Positions 1 to 6,586 of a stretch of 7,427 bases of DNA are shown here, piece by piece; position 1 is the first letter of the stretch, and the number at the start of each line of letters is the position of its first letter. The stretch spans positions 1 to 7,427 of the forward strand of contig JBOFKD010000067.1 in the NCBI GenBank assembly GCA_051657165.1. The letters are read 5' to 3'. The notes beneath the pieces are model-generated. The model saw only the letters and a program-made list of their open reading frames with translations, was not told where the DNA came from and searched no databases. The translations under genes and the position numbers were made by a program. The DNA comes from UBA7332 sp051657165 (GTDB taxonomy: Bacteria > Bacteroidota > Bacteroidia > Bacteroidales > UBA7332).

Positions 1-415
1 GTTTATCGTTACCACGCATGCCCCTATGGTGCTGAGTGGCGTGGATACAACTCCTGAGGATGTTACTGAAAGATTGGACTCCTTCACGGATAAAACAACG
101 GGAACAACACAAAGAGTAAAGACCCGTGTGTATAAACTCTCATATAACAGGGAGCAGGGCTATCAGGTATTGCCGGCATCAACCTACGGACTCGATGCCT
201 CTGCCATTCTGAAAATGGAGATGGATGTAGAGCCACGTGACGAAAAAATGCAACAGCATCTCAATGAAATCCGGGAGTTGATTGACGGAGATGAATATAA
301 AAAAGCACGCCCGATGATCGATGCTCTTCGTGCAAAATATGGCGATTCGATCCCCGAAATATCAGAGATGGAAGCAATGTTGAACTTTCATATAGATATG
401 GATGAGGAAGATTGA
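1..415 (+). CDS. PtuA-like AAA/ABC-type ATPase, C-terminal part (5' end outside the window)
   Basis: The frame is open from base 2 and stops with TGA at 413-415; about 137 C-terminal residues are visible. It begins with FIVTTHAPMVL, the last core strand and H-loop (switch histidine, codon 17-19) of SMC/ABC-like ATPases of the COG3950/AAA_15/AAA_23 kind. The ATG at 26 lies inside this motif and so is not the true start. The tail (about 215-400) reads IRELIDGDEYKKARPMIDAL and continues to an acidic end, matching the helical 'Id..d...A...l..L...yGd..PEi' tail common to these ATPases. Walker A and B must lie upstream. The overlapping downstream gene is an HNH nuclease, the pairing of Septu PtuA-PtuB and of the effector of some retrons. 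In that system the ATPase is thought to control the nuclease in response to phage. A generic overcoming-lysogenization-type or other AAA ATPase is the alternative, but the neighbour favours PtuA-like. Confidence 0.85.
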   Translation, partial: FIVTTHAPMVLSGVDTTPEDVTERLDSFTDKTTGTTQRVKTRVYKLSYNREQGYQVLPASTYGLDASAILKMEMDVEPRDEKMQQHLNEIRELIDGDEYKKARPMIDALRAKYGDSIPEISEMEAMLNFHIDMDEED

Positions 416-1034
416 TAAAACGAGAGAACCCCGGAGCTGGACGGAATATCGGCTGACTCCGGGCGCAACGTATCAACGTTCGGATGATCTTGCCGACTCA
501 CTATTAAAAGAGCAGGGACATATCTGTGCTTATTGTATGCGACGCATTCCGGTAAAAGACACAAACAGTAATGAGACATCGCGCATAGAACATATCCTGA
601 GCCGGGAGAATCATCCCGATCTGCAATTAAACTATATGAATATGGTTATTTGCTGTCCGGGGGCGATCAGCGACAAATATCATTGTGATAAACTAAAGGG
701 GAACAGTGATATAACTTTTCCGTTGTTTTCGGATGCTGGAGTTAATACAATTAATTATAAAAGCGACGGAGAGATCTCGTCTGATAATCCGGAATGGAAT
801 CAGGAGATTAATCATATTCTGAATCTGAACAATGAGCGGTTGAAGGAGAACCGTAAATCCACTCTGAAGGGGGTTCAGAATGAACTGAACAAAAGAGGAT
901 GGAAGGTCTCTGAAATACAGAAAATAATTGATCAATGGGGATCAAAAGATAATAACGGTATGTACAAACCGTATCATGGAATAATTGTTTGGTACCTGAC
1001 AAAAAAAATGAATCAGGTAATCAAACAAAAATAA
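402..1034 (+). CDS. PtuB-like HNH endonuclease (TIGR02646 / retron-Septu HNH type)
   Basis: The 210-aa protein is a cytoplasmic HNH nuclease expected to cut DNA or tRNA-like nucleic acid as the effector of an ATPase-HNH pair. The zinc/HNH features run in order: CAYC (C42, C45), the RIEH motif with the probable catalytic H64, an asparagine-bearing stretch LNYMNMVICC (N77/N80, C84/C85), then HCDKLKGN (H94, C95) and TFPLF. These match TIGR02646-family proteins, whose N-terminus also begins M-(R/K)-K-I-x-K...P, supporting the start at 402. That start lies 14 bp inside the upstream ATPase gene, in a different frame, which implies translational coupling. No Shine-Dalgarno is visible, as usual for Bacteroidota. 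The C-terminal half (about 130-210) is helical, rich in Lys and Asn, and carries no motif I recognise. Septu PtuB and retron Ec78-type effector HNH proteins are the closest known relatives by layout; the target is unknown. Confidence 0.85.
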   Translation: MRKIDKTREPRSWTEYRLTPGATYQRSDDLADSLLKEQGHICAYCMRRIPVKDTNSNETSRIEHILSRENHPDLQLNYMNMVICCPGAISDKYHCDKLKGNSDITFPLFSDAGVNTINYKSDGEISSDNPEWNQEINHILNLNNERLKENRKSTLKGVQNELNKRGWKVSEIQKIIDQWGSKDNNGMYKPYHGIIVWYLTKKMNQVIKQK

Positions 1035-1049
1035 AATCTTAAATTAATT

Positions 1050-4000
1050 ATGCCCTTTACCGAAGCTAATTTTGAAAACGCAATACTTGAGCTGATGCGC
1101 GATGAGCTTGGTTACAGCTACTTTTACGGTCCGGATCTGGAGCGTGATTACCGTGTGGCTACTAACCGGGATCAGGTGCATACATCGCTCTGCAAAATAA
1201 ACCCATCCGTACCACGTGCAGCCATAGACGAGGCGATGACGAAAATTCATACGTTTGATGTGGGATCGCTGGTGCAAAAAAACAACTTATTTCACGACTA
1301 TCTCCAAAACGGTGTGGAGGTAAACTTCTACAACGGACGCGAAACGGAAGCCACCCGTGTCAGGCTAATTGACTATGACTTTCCTCATGCGAATGAATTT
1401 ACGGTGGTGAACCAATGGACCGTAGATGACCGGTCGGTTAAACGTGCTGATATTGTGGTGTTTGTAAACGGACTGCCACTGGTTGTCATTGAATTAAAAT
1501 CACCTTCACGCGAGAATACGGATGTGTCCGAAGCTTATGCGCAGTTGCGTAACTATCTGCACGAAGTGCCTTCCCTGTTTACTTACAATGCTTTCTGTGT
1601 GATGAGCGATTTTGCCTGTTCGAAAGCAGGAACGATCACGGCAGGCGAAGACCGTTTCATGGAGTGGAAAACTGCCGACGGCGAGAAAGAGGATGCTCTT
1701 TTGGCAAACTTCGAAGTGCTATTTAAGGGGATGTTCCGGAAAGAACGTCTGATTGATATTCTGAAAAACTTTCTTTGCTATGCGAAGACGGACAGCTCGC
1801 AGGCAAAGATTCTGGCGGGATATCACCAGTATTATGCGGTGAAGAAAGCCATAGAATCAACCGTGAGAGCTATCGGCCGGAATAAAGGAGAAAAGGATAC
1901 GGGCAGTCGGGAGAATCCGGAAAAGTACGGATTAAGAAGCAGTTCGGATCAGCCTTTGGGCGACCGTAAGGCTGGTGTGTTCTGGCATACGCAGGGAAGC
2001 GGAAAGTCGCTTTCGATGGTGTTTTATGCTAAACTACTCCAGGAAAATCTGGACTCGCCAACCATTGTCGTGCTGACGGACCGGAATGATCTGGACAATC
2101 AGCTTTACAGTCAGTTTGCTGCCTGCAAAGAATTTTTGCGCCAGACTCCGGTGCAGGTGTCGAGCCGCGCCGACCTGAAAGATAGACTGAAAGGCAGAGC
2201 TGCGAACGGAATTTTCTTTACGACTATGCAAAAGTTTGAAGAGAGCGAAGAACCGCTTTCTGAACGAAATAACATCATAGTGATGGCTGACGAAGCGCAC
2301 CGGAGTCAGTATGGACTGAGCGAAAAGGTAGATGCCGGTAGCGGACGTATTCGTACGGGTGCAGCACGTATGGTAAGAAACTCTTTTCCAAATGCCACTT
2401 TTATTGGCTTCACAGGTACACCCATAGCCCAGAAGGATAAATCAACCCGCGAGGTGTTTGGCGATTACATTGATGTGTATGATATGACGCAGGCTGTGGC
2501 TGACGGAGCTACCCGACCGGTTTACTATGAGAGTCGTGTGATCCATCTGAAGTTAAACGATGATGTATTAAAAGAAATTGATGCTGAATACGAAGAATTG
2601 GCGGAAAAGGCAGAAGAGTATGCACTCGAAAAATCAAAAAAAGAGTTTAGCCGCGTGGAATCTATTCTGGGAGCTAAGGAAACAATTGATTCGCTGTGCG
2701 ACGATATTGTGATGCACTACGAAGATTCGCGCCAGTACGAACAAACAGGAAAAGCAATGATTGTGGCTTACAACAGAGCCATAGCCATAGATATATACAA
2801 ACGTTTACTAGAGCTTCGTCCGCAATGGCAGGAGAAGGTAGCTGTGGTGATGACGGGTGATAACGGGGATGATGAATCGTGGCATCCGATCATCGGGAAT
2901 GCCAGTTATCGTAAAGAACTGGAAAAACGCTTTAAAGACAATGATAGTACGCTGAAGATAGCGATAGTGGTAGATATGTGGCTGACGGGTTTTGATATAC
3001 CTTCGCTTTCAACCATGTACGTATACAAACCGATGTCGGGACATAACCTCATGCAGGCAATAGCCCGGGTAAATCGTGTCTTCAAGGATAAAAAAGGAGG
3101 TCTGGTAGTTGATTATGTGGGAATTGCCGGTGCTCTAAAAAAAGCGATGAATGACTATACGGCACGTGACCGTAAGTTTTACGGTGAAACGGATGTGGCT
3201 AAAACAGCTTATCCGGAGTTTGAAAAGAAACTGGAAGTTTGCCGGGATATGATGCACGGATATGACTACTCTCCATTCTTTGGCGAAAAGGATCTGGAAA
3301 GAGCGAAAGCTATAAGTGGAGGGGTGAACTTCTTGTCTGCTCCCGACAAGGAAGAACTGAAGAAGCGGTTTATCAAAGAGACACTGCTGATGAGCCAGGC
3401 TGCATCGCTCTGCAAAAGTATGCTCAACCCCGAACAACGGATGCAGGCTGCTTACTTCGAAGCCGTACGGACATTGCTTACACGGATCAGTGGTCCGGGG
3501 AAAATATCTTTTAAAGAGATAAATCAGCGTATCAGCGAGTTGCTGAAACAAAGTATTAAGAGCGAGGGTGTGATAAATCTCTTTTCGGATGTGAAGGAAG
3601 AGTTTTCGCTTTTTGATACCATGTTTCTGGATGAGATAGCGAAGATGAAGGAAAAGAACTTTGCGGTTGAGTTGCTTCGAAAACTGATCGCCGAACAGGT
3701 GAGGATATACGAACGTACCAATACGGTGAGAGCAGCCAAATTCTCGGAATTACTGTCAAATGCTATGAGTAATTACCTCAAAGGAGTGCTGACCAACGAA
3801 GAAGTGATTCAGGAGCTGATGAAAGCTGCTCATGAAATTATTCACGGATCGGCTGATCAGAAAAAGCTGAATCTATCTGACGAGGAACTGGCCTTCTACG
3901 ATGCATTGACGAAGCCTGAAGCTGTAAAGGATTTTTATTCGAACGATCAGCTACTGGCTATCACTCATGAACTGACAGATGCCCTGCGGAAAAATAAAAC

Positions 4001-4151
4001 CATTGACTGGAACCGTAAAGAAAGTGCACGGGCTGGTATGCGCCGTATTATCAAACGACTCCTGAAGAAATATAAATATCCGCCGGAAGGCGAAGAGGAT
4101 GCTCTGAACACGATTATGGCTCAATGCAATATGTGGAACGAGAATAATTAA
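1050..4151 (+). CDS. hsdR: Type I restriction endonuclease subunit R (HsdR)
   Basis: HsdR is the motor and nuclease subunit of a type I restriction-modification complex (R2M2S). It translocates unmethylated DNA using ATP and cuts at a distance. The N-terminal nuclease domain (about 1-240) shows the PD-(D/E)xK residues D134 and E148-x-K150, followed by the QxxxY motif (Q165, Y169). The superfamily 2 helicase core has Walker A HTQGSGKS (313-320), DEAH at 414-417, TGTP at 455-458, WLTGFD (644-649) and motif VI QAIARVNR (669-676). The remainder (about 700-1010) is the helical HsdR C-terminal domain (DUF3387-like). The length of 1033 aa is close to EcoR124I HsdR (type IC) and the gene looks intact. 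The ATG follows the ptuB-like stop by 15 bp, in the same reading frame. An apparent charged insertion at about 275-305 precedes Walker A. hsdM and hsdS are not in the window and are expected upstream of the ATPase gene. Confidence 0.97.
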   Translation: MPFTEANFENAILELMRDELGYSYFYGPDLERDYRVATNRDQVHTSLCKINPSVPRAAIDEAMTKIHTFDVGSLVQKNNLFHDYLQNGVEVNFYNGRETEATRVRLIDYDFPHANEFTVVNQWTVDDRSVKRADIVVFVNGLPLVVIELKSPSRENTDVSEAYAQLRNYLHEVPSLFTYNAFCVMSDFACSKAGTITAGEDRFMEWKTADGEKEDALLANFEVLFKGMFRKERLIDILKNFLCYAKTDSSQAKILAGYHQYYAVKKAIESTVRAIGRNKGEKDTGSRENPEKYGLRSSSDQPLGDRKAGVFWHTQGSGKSLSMVFYAKLLQENLDSPTIVVLTDRNDLDNQLYSQFAACKEFLRQTPVQVSSRADLKDRLKGRAANGIFFTTMQKFEESEEPLSERNNIIVMADEAHRSQYGLSEKVDAGSGRIRTGAARMVRNSFPNATFIGFTGTPIAQKDKSTREVFGDYIDVYDMTQAVADGATRPVYYESRVIHLKLNDDVLKEIDAEYEELAEKAEEYALEKSKKEFSRVESILGAKETIDSLCDDIVMHYEDSRQYEQTGKAMIVAYNRAIAIDIYKRLLELRPQWQEKVAVVMTGDNGDDESWHPIIGNASYRKELEKRFKDNDSTLKIAIVVDMWLTGFDIPSLSTMYVYKPMSGHNLMQAIARVNRVFKDKKGGLVVDYVGIAGALKKAMNDYTARDRKFYGETDVAKTAYPEFEKKLEVCRDMMHGYDYSPFFGEKDLERAKAISGGVNFLSAPDKEELKKRFIKETLLMSQAASLCKSMLNPEQRMQAAYFEAVRTLLTRISGPGKISFKEINQRISELLKQSIKSEGVINLFSDVKEEFSLFDTMFLDEIAKMKEKNFAVELLRKLIAEQVRIYERTNTVRAAKFSELLSNAMSNYLKGVLTNEEVIQELMKAAHEIIHGSADQKKLNLSDEELAFYDALTKPEAVKDFYSNDQLLAITHELTDALRKNKTIDWNRKESARAGMRRIIKRLLKKYKYPPEGEEDALNTIMAQCNMWNENN

Positions 4152-4154
4152 ATC

Positions 4155-4199
4155 AATGAGCGTTGCTTCTTTATAAATTTAGAAGCAACGCTCGTTTTA
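4155..4199 (+). terminator. Rho-independent terminator after hsdR
   Basis: A perfect 13-bp inverted repeat (arms 4158-4170 and 4181-4193) flanks a 10-nt AT-only loop. A G-U and two A-U pairs can extend its base, and it is followed by GTTTTAG. It starts 6 bp after the hsdR stop codon and marks the end of the defence operon. The T-run is short (four T), but the stem is long and stable. Confidence 0.85.
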
Positions 4200-4339
4200 G
4201 CTTATCAATTATCATCCTGCTTTCGTATTCATCGTTTAGAGCTGGTGGGAAAGATTTATAAACCCGGAGATTGTGTCACTGATATTATATTTGTGATTGT
4301 TTCTTTTAGAAATAATAGATGAAAATATTAATAAAATAG
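4200..4339. other. AT-rich spacer between hsdR terminator and candidate RNA promoter
   Basis: I see no credible coding frame on either strand. The only notable string is TATATTTG at 4286-4293, an exact match to the Bacteroidota -7 consensus TAnnTTTG. It has no TTG/TTTG box at the right distance: the nearest TTG, at 4271-4273, is only 12 bp upstream. It is at best a weak second promoter. Confidence 0.4.
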
Positions 4340-4369
4340 TTGTATAATAAAATAAGTGTATTATTTTTG
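4340..4369 (+). promoter_or_regulatory. Candidate Bacteroidota-type promoter
   Basis: TTG at 4340-4342 and TATTTTTG at 4362-4369 are separated by 19 bp. This fits the -33/-7 pattern (TTG/TTTG, 19-21 bp, TAnnTTTG) known for the primary sigma factor of Bacteroides and relatives. Transcription would start at about 4374-4378. In AT-rich sequence such matches arise by chance. The spacing, however, is right, and a run of hairpins ending in an intrinsic terminator follows. Confidence 0.5.
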
Positions 4370-4375
4370 TGGCAT

Positions 4376-4621
4376 CAGAGGTTAATCTCGATAGGGGTTA
4401 CTCCGGTGTGAAAACGTTTAAGAGAAACTTCTTTTTAAAAGGAGAGAAGCTCATCTTTTTGTTTAAGAAAAATAGAAGGAGATTATCTTTTAATCTCCGG
4501 AATTAAAGATATTTTCATGTATAGAGTTGCTAAATATATTGATTGATATATTTAGAGCGCTAATTGATAAGTAAAAAAAGGTTGATCTAAAAAGACTATT
4601 CGTGAGAATGGTCTTTTTTTT
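4376..4621 (+). ncRNA. Candidate structured RNA (small RNA or attenuated leader), about 245 nt
   Basis: This is inferred from a promoter candidate at one end and a strong intrinsic terminator at the other, with no convincing protein gene between. Visible hairpins are: a 4-bp GGGG/CTCC stem (4394-4404); a U-rich stem with G-U pairs and an AAAA loop (4428-4449); an 8-bp perfect stem GGAGATTA/TAATCTCC (4478-4498); a 10-bp perfect stem with a 6-nt loop (4530-4555); and the terminator (4589-4618). The segment GAGATTA (4479-4485) is also complementary to TAATCTC near the 5' end (4383-4389), so two alternative pairings are possible. I do not recognise a known riboswitch, 6S, tmRNA or SRP RNA. It is either a free-standing sRNA or a leader that controls the DAK2-DegV gene starting 135 bp after the terminator. 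Confidence 0.4.
4589..4621 (+). terminator. Intrinsic terminator upstream of the DAK2-DegV gene
   Basis: Arms AAGACTATTC (4592-4601) and GAATGGTCTT (4606-4615) pair with one G-U wobble around a GTGA tetraloop of the GNRA class. The stem can extend by three A-U pairs (4589-4591 with 4616-4618), and eight T run from 4614 to 4621. No protein gene ends just before it (hsdR stops at 4151 with its own terminator), so it must end a separate transcript or act as an attenuator. Confidence 0.85.
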
Positions 4622-4755
4622 ATTGTCTGTACTTCTTCTCACGTGATGAAACTATATTGTATCGTTCTGTTTTTTAAGTGTTTTGTCCGAACTCAGAATT
4701 GTTTTTGATTGTTGTAAGTATTAATAGATGAGATTAATATTAAATAATTGATAAA
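4622..4755 (+). other. 5' region of the DAK2-DegV gene
   Basis: This AT-rich stretch lies between the terminator and the start codon at 4756. A promoter for the downstream operon would be expected here if the preceding terminator is not simply read through. I find TTG/TTTG strings (4657-4659, 4682-4685, 4704-4707), but none pairs with a TAnnTTTG box at 19-21 bp. No promoter is therefore called, and no other structure stands out. Confidence 0.35.
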
Positions 4756-6573
4756 ATGGCTCAATGTGTGCCTTTGGTTAATAACAGGAGAAATCTGGCA
4801 AACGGTAAGGTACTTTATTATTCGTTTCTGGCGGGAGCAAATCAGCTTTTCAAATACCAGGAGGAGATAAACAGTATTAATGTTTTTCCGGTAAGTGATA
4901 AAGATACGGGAACGAATCTGGCTGCTACGGTTCGTTCGGTTATTGACACGATTAAACCTCATAAATCATACAAAACGACGGTAAGTCATATTGCTGAAGC
5001 GGCTTTGCTTGGGGCAAGAGGAAATTCGGGGGTTATTTTTGCTCAGTTTCTCCACGGACTCAGCTGTGAAACGAAAGATAGAAATGAGATTGATGTTGAC
5101 GAGTTTGCCGGAAGTGTGGGACGTTCTGTGCCTTATGTTTACGAGGCGATTGCGAATCCGGTAGAAGGGACGATGCTGACCGTGATTAAGGATTGGGCGG
5201 AATATCTTACGCAGAAACGAGAAAAAGATCTGAGTTTTAAGCGGGTTTTGGTGGATTCGCTGGAAGTGCTGGAGCGGTCGCTGGCTGAGACAACTTTCAG
5301 GTTGCAGTTGTTAAAGAAACTCGATGTGGTGGATGCCGGAGCAAAGGGTTTTGTACTCTTTATGAAGGGTGTGGTTGATTTTCTTTGTGCGGGCAATATC
5401 CGGGAGTTATCGGTGATTCCTTCAGCTGCTGTTTCTTTTATTCACCCGGATCATTCTGCGGAGGGTGTGACAGGATATCGGTATTGTACGGAAGCAATCA
5501 TTCAGAACAGGAGTGTTGCGCAGGGTGAGCTGCAGCAGATAGTCAGCCGGAATGGTGATTCGGTTGTGATAGCAGGGTCGCAGGCGACCTGCAGGATTCA
5601 TGTTCATACGAATGAGCCTGCCCGGCTATTTCAGGAACTGAGTGGATGTGGTACGATTACTTTTCAGAAAGTGGATGATATGGTCCGTCAACAGGAAATA
5701 GCCGGTAACCGGAAGTGGAAGATTGCTCTGGTGACTGACTCTTCGTGTGATTTATCTCAGGAGCTGATTGATTATTATCAGATAAATATGGTTCCGCTTA
5801 ATCTGAACTTTGGGAATAATCATTTTCTGGATAAGGTGACGATTGAGCCTGACCGGTTTTATGATATGCTGCAATCTGAAAAGGTGTTTCCGAAAACTTC
5901 TCAAATTAACGAACAGACTTTCACGAATCTTTATTCTCATCTGACACTGCACTACGATGCCGTTATTGCGATCCACCTGACGAGTCAGTTTAGCGGAACT
6001 TTTGCCAATAGTGTGAAAGCCGGTATGCGTATCTCGAAACAGAACAATAAGCCGGTGTATGTGATTGACTCAAAGAATCTGTCGGGAGGACTGGGGTTAC
6101 TTGTTCTGAAAGCGGCAAAAAAGATTGAAGAGGGCGTTGAGGCTGAGGTGATTGTGAGGATGATTCATGATGCTATCAGTCAAACAAAGATATTTGTGAG
6201 TGTACGTGATCTGAAGACTATGATCCGGGGCGGACGGGTATCAAAGCCTAAAGGGTTTATTGCCAGTGTGCTGGGGGTGAATCCTGTTGTTTCGATGGAT
6301 GAGCAGGGACGGTCGCTCTTGTTCGGGAATACTTTTAGTCAGCAAGCTAGTTTGAAATTAATCCTGAAGCATATCGGGAAGCTGACCCGGATCAAGCCGG
6401 TATGGAATTACATGATATTGCATGCGCATCATCCCGAAGGGGCTGAAAAAACAGAAGAAGAGATGATGAAACTGACGGGTAAGCAGGCGGTATCGGTGGT
6501 AGATATTTCTCCGATTATCGGGATGCATGCGGGACGTGGTGCAATCGCAATTGCTTTGATGGCAGATAATTAA
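4756..6573 (+). CDS. DAK2-DegV fusion protein, probable fatty acid kinase FakA-FakB type
   Basis: This 605-aa cytoplasmic protein joins two partners that are separate in Firmicutes: the kinase FakA, which phosphorylates fatty acids, and the fatty-acid carrier FakB. Residues about 10-210 are a DhaL/DAK2 domain with NVFPVSDKDTGTN (metal-binding D48 and D50), GARGNSGV (86-93), NPVEGTMLTV (134-143) and VVDAGAKG (191-198). The FakA-type middle domain (about 235-315) keeps YCTE (C244) and HVHT (H282, H284), which match the Cys-His-His zinc site of S. aureus FakA. Residues about 322-603 are a full DegV domain with TDSS (327-330), PKTSQ (379-383), SGT (413-415), DSK (438-440), GGR (492-494) and HAGRG (591-595). 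The start is secure because an in-frame stop lies at 4741-4743. Annotation as dihydroxyacetone kinase would be wrong. The product, acyl-phosphate for phospholipid synthesis, is inferred from the family. Confidence 0.88.
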   Translation: MAQCVPLVNNRRNLANGKVLYYSFLAGANQLFKYQEEINSINVFPVSDKDTGTNLAATVRSVIDTIKPHKSYKTTVSHIAEAALLGARGNSGVIFAQFLHGLSCETKDRNEIDVDEFAGSVGRSVPYVYEAIANPVEGTMLTVIKDWAEYLTQKREKDLSFKRVLVDSLEVLERSLAETTFRLQLLKKLDVVDAGAKGFVLFMKGVVDFLCAGNIRELSVIPSAAVSFIHPDHSAEGVTGYRYCTEAIIQNRSVAQGELQQIVSRNGDSVVIAGSQATCRIHVHTNEPARLFQELSGCGTITFQKVDDMVRQQEIAGNRKWKIALVTDSSCDLSQELIDYYQINMVPLNLNFGNNHFLDKVTIEPDRFYDMLQSEKVFPKTSQINEQTFTNLYSHLTLHYDAVIAIHLTSQFSGTFANSVKAGMRISKQNNKPVYVIDSKNLSGGLGLLVLKAAKKIEEGVEAEVIVRMIHDAISQTKIFVSVRDLKTMIRGGRVSKPKGFIASVLGVNPVVSMDEQGRSLLFGNTFSQQASLKLILKHIGKLTRIKPVWNYMILHAHHPEGAEKTEEEMMKLTGKQAVSVVDISPIIGMHAGRGAIAIALMADN

Positions 6574-6586
6574 AAAAAAGAATAAT

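Noticed and set aside
26..415. The ATG at 26 as the start of a complete 129-aa gene
   Set aside because: The frame is open upstream to base 2, and the ATG falls inside the conserved FIVTTHAP H-loop region, so this is the end of a longer ATPase gene.
1..1034. A complete retron system
   Set aside because: An ATPase-HNH pair is a retron effector in some types, but no reverse transcriptase or msr/msd is present in the window.
3135..3551. 138-codon frame on the minus strand inside hsdR
   Set aside because: It lies antisense to the conserved helicase and C-terminal region of hsdR, shows no recognisable motif, and its composition (Cys, Phe, Ser, His rich) is typical of a shadow frame.
4116..4126. 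11-bp string ATGGCTCAATG near the end of hsdR, repeated at the start of the DAK2-DegV gene (4756-4766)
   Set aside because: A few repeats of this length are expected by chance in 7.4 kb, and no longer homology or mobile-element feature accompanies it.
4408..4506. GTG-started frame of about 32 codons encoding a very basic peptide in the intergenic region
   Set aside because: It has no ATG and no motif, it covers two of the RNA hairpins, and its Lys/Arg/Phe content follows from the AT-rich and purine-rich sequence.
4376..4621. Known riboswitch classes (TPP, SAM, cobalamin, preQ1) for the leader
   Set aside because: I could not find their conserved core strings. AGAGGTT near the 5' end recalls preQ1-I, but the matching CCTCT and A-rich tail are absent.
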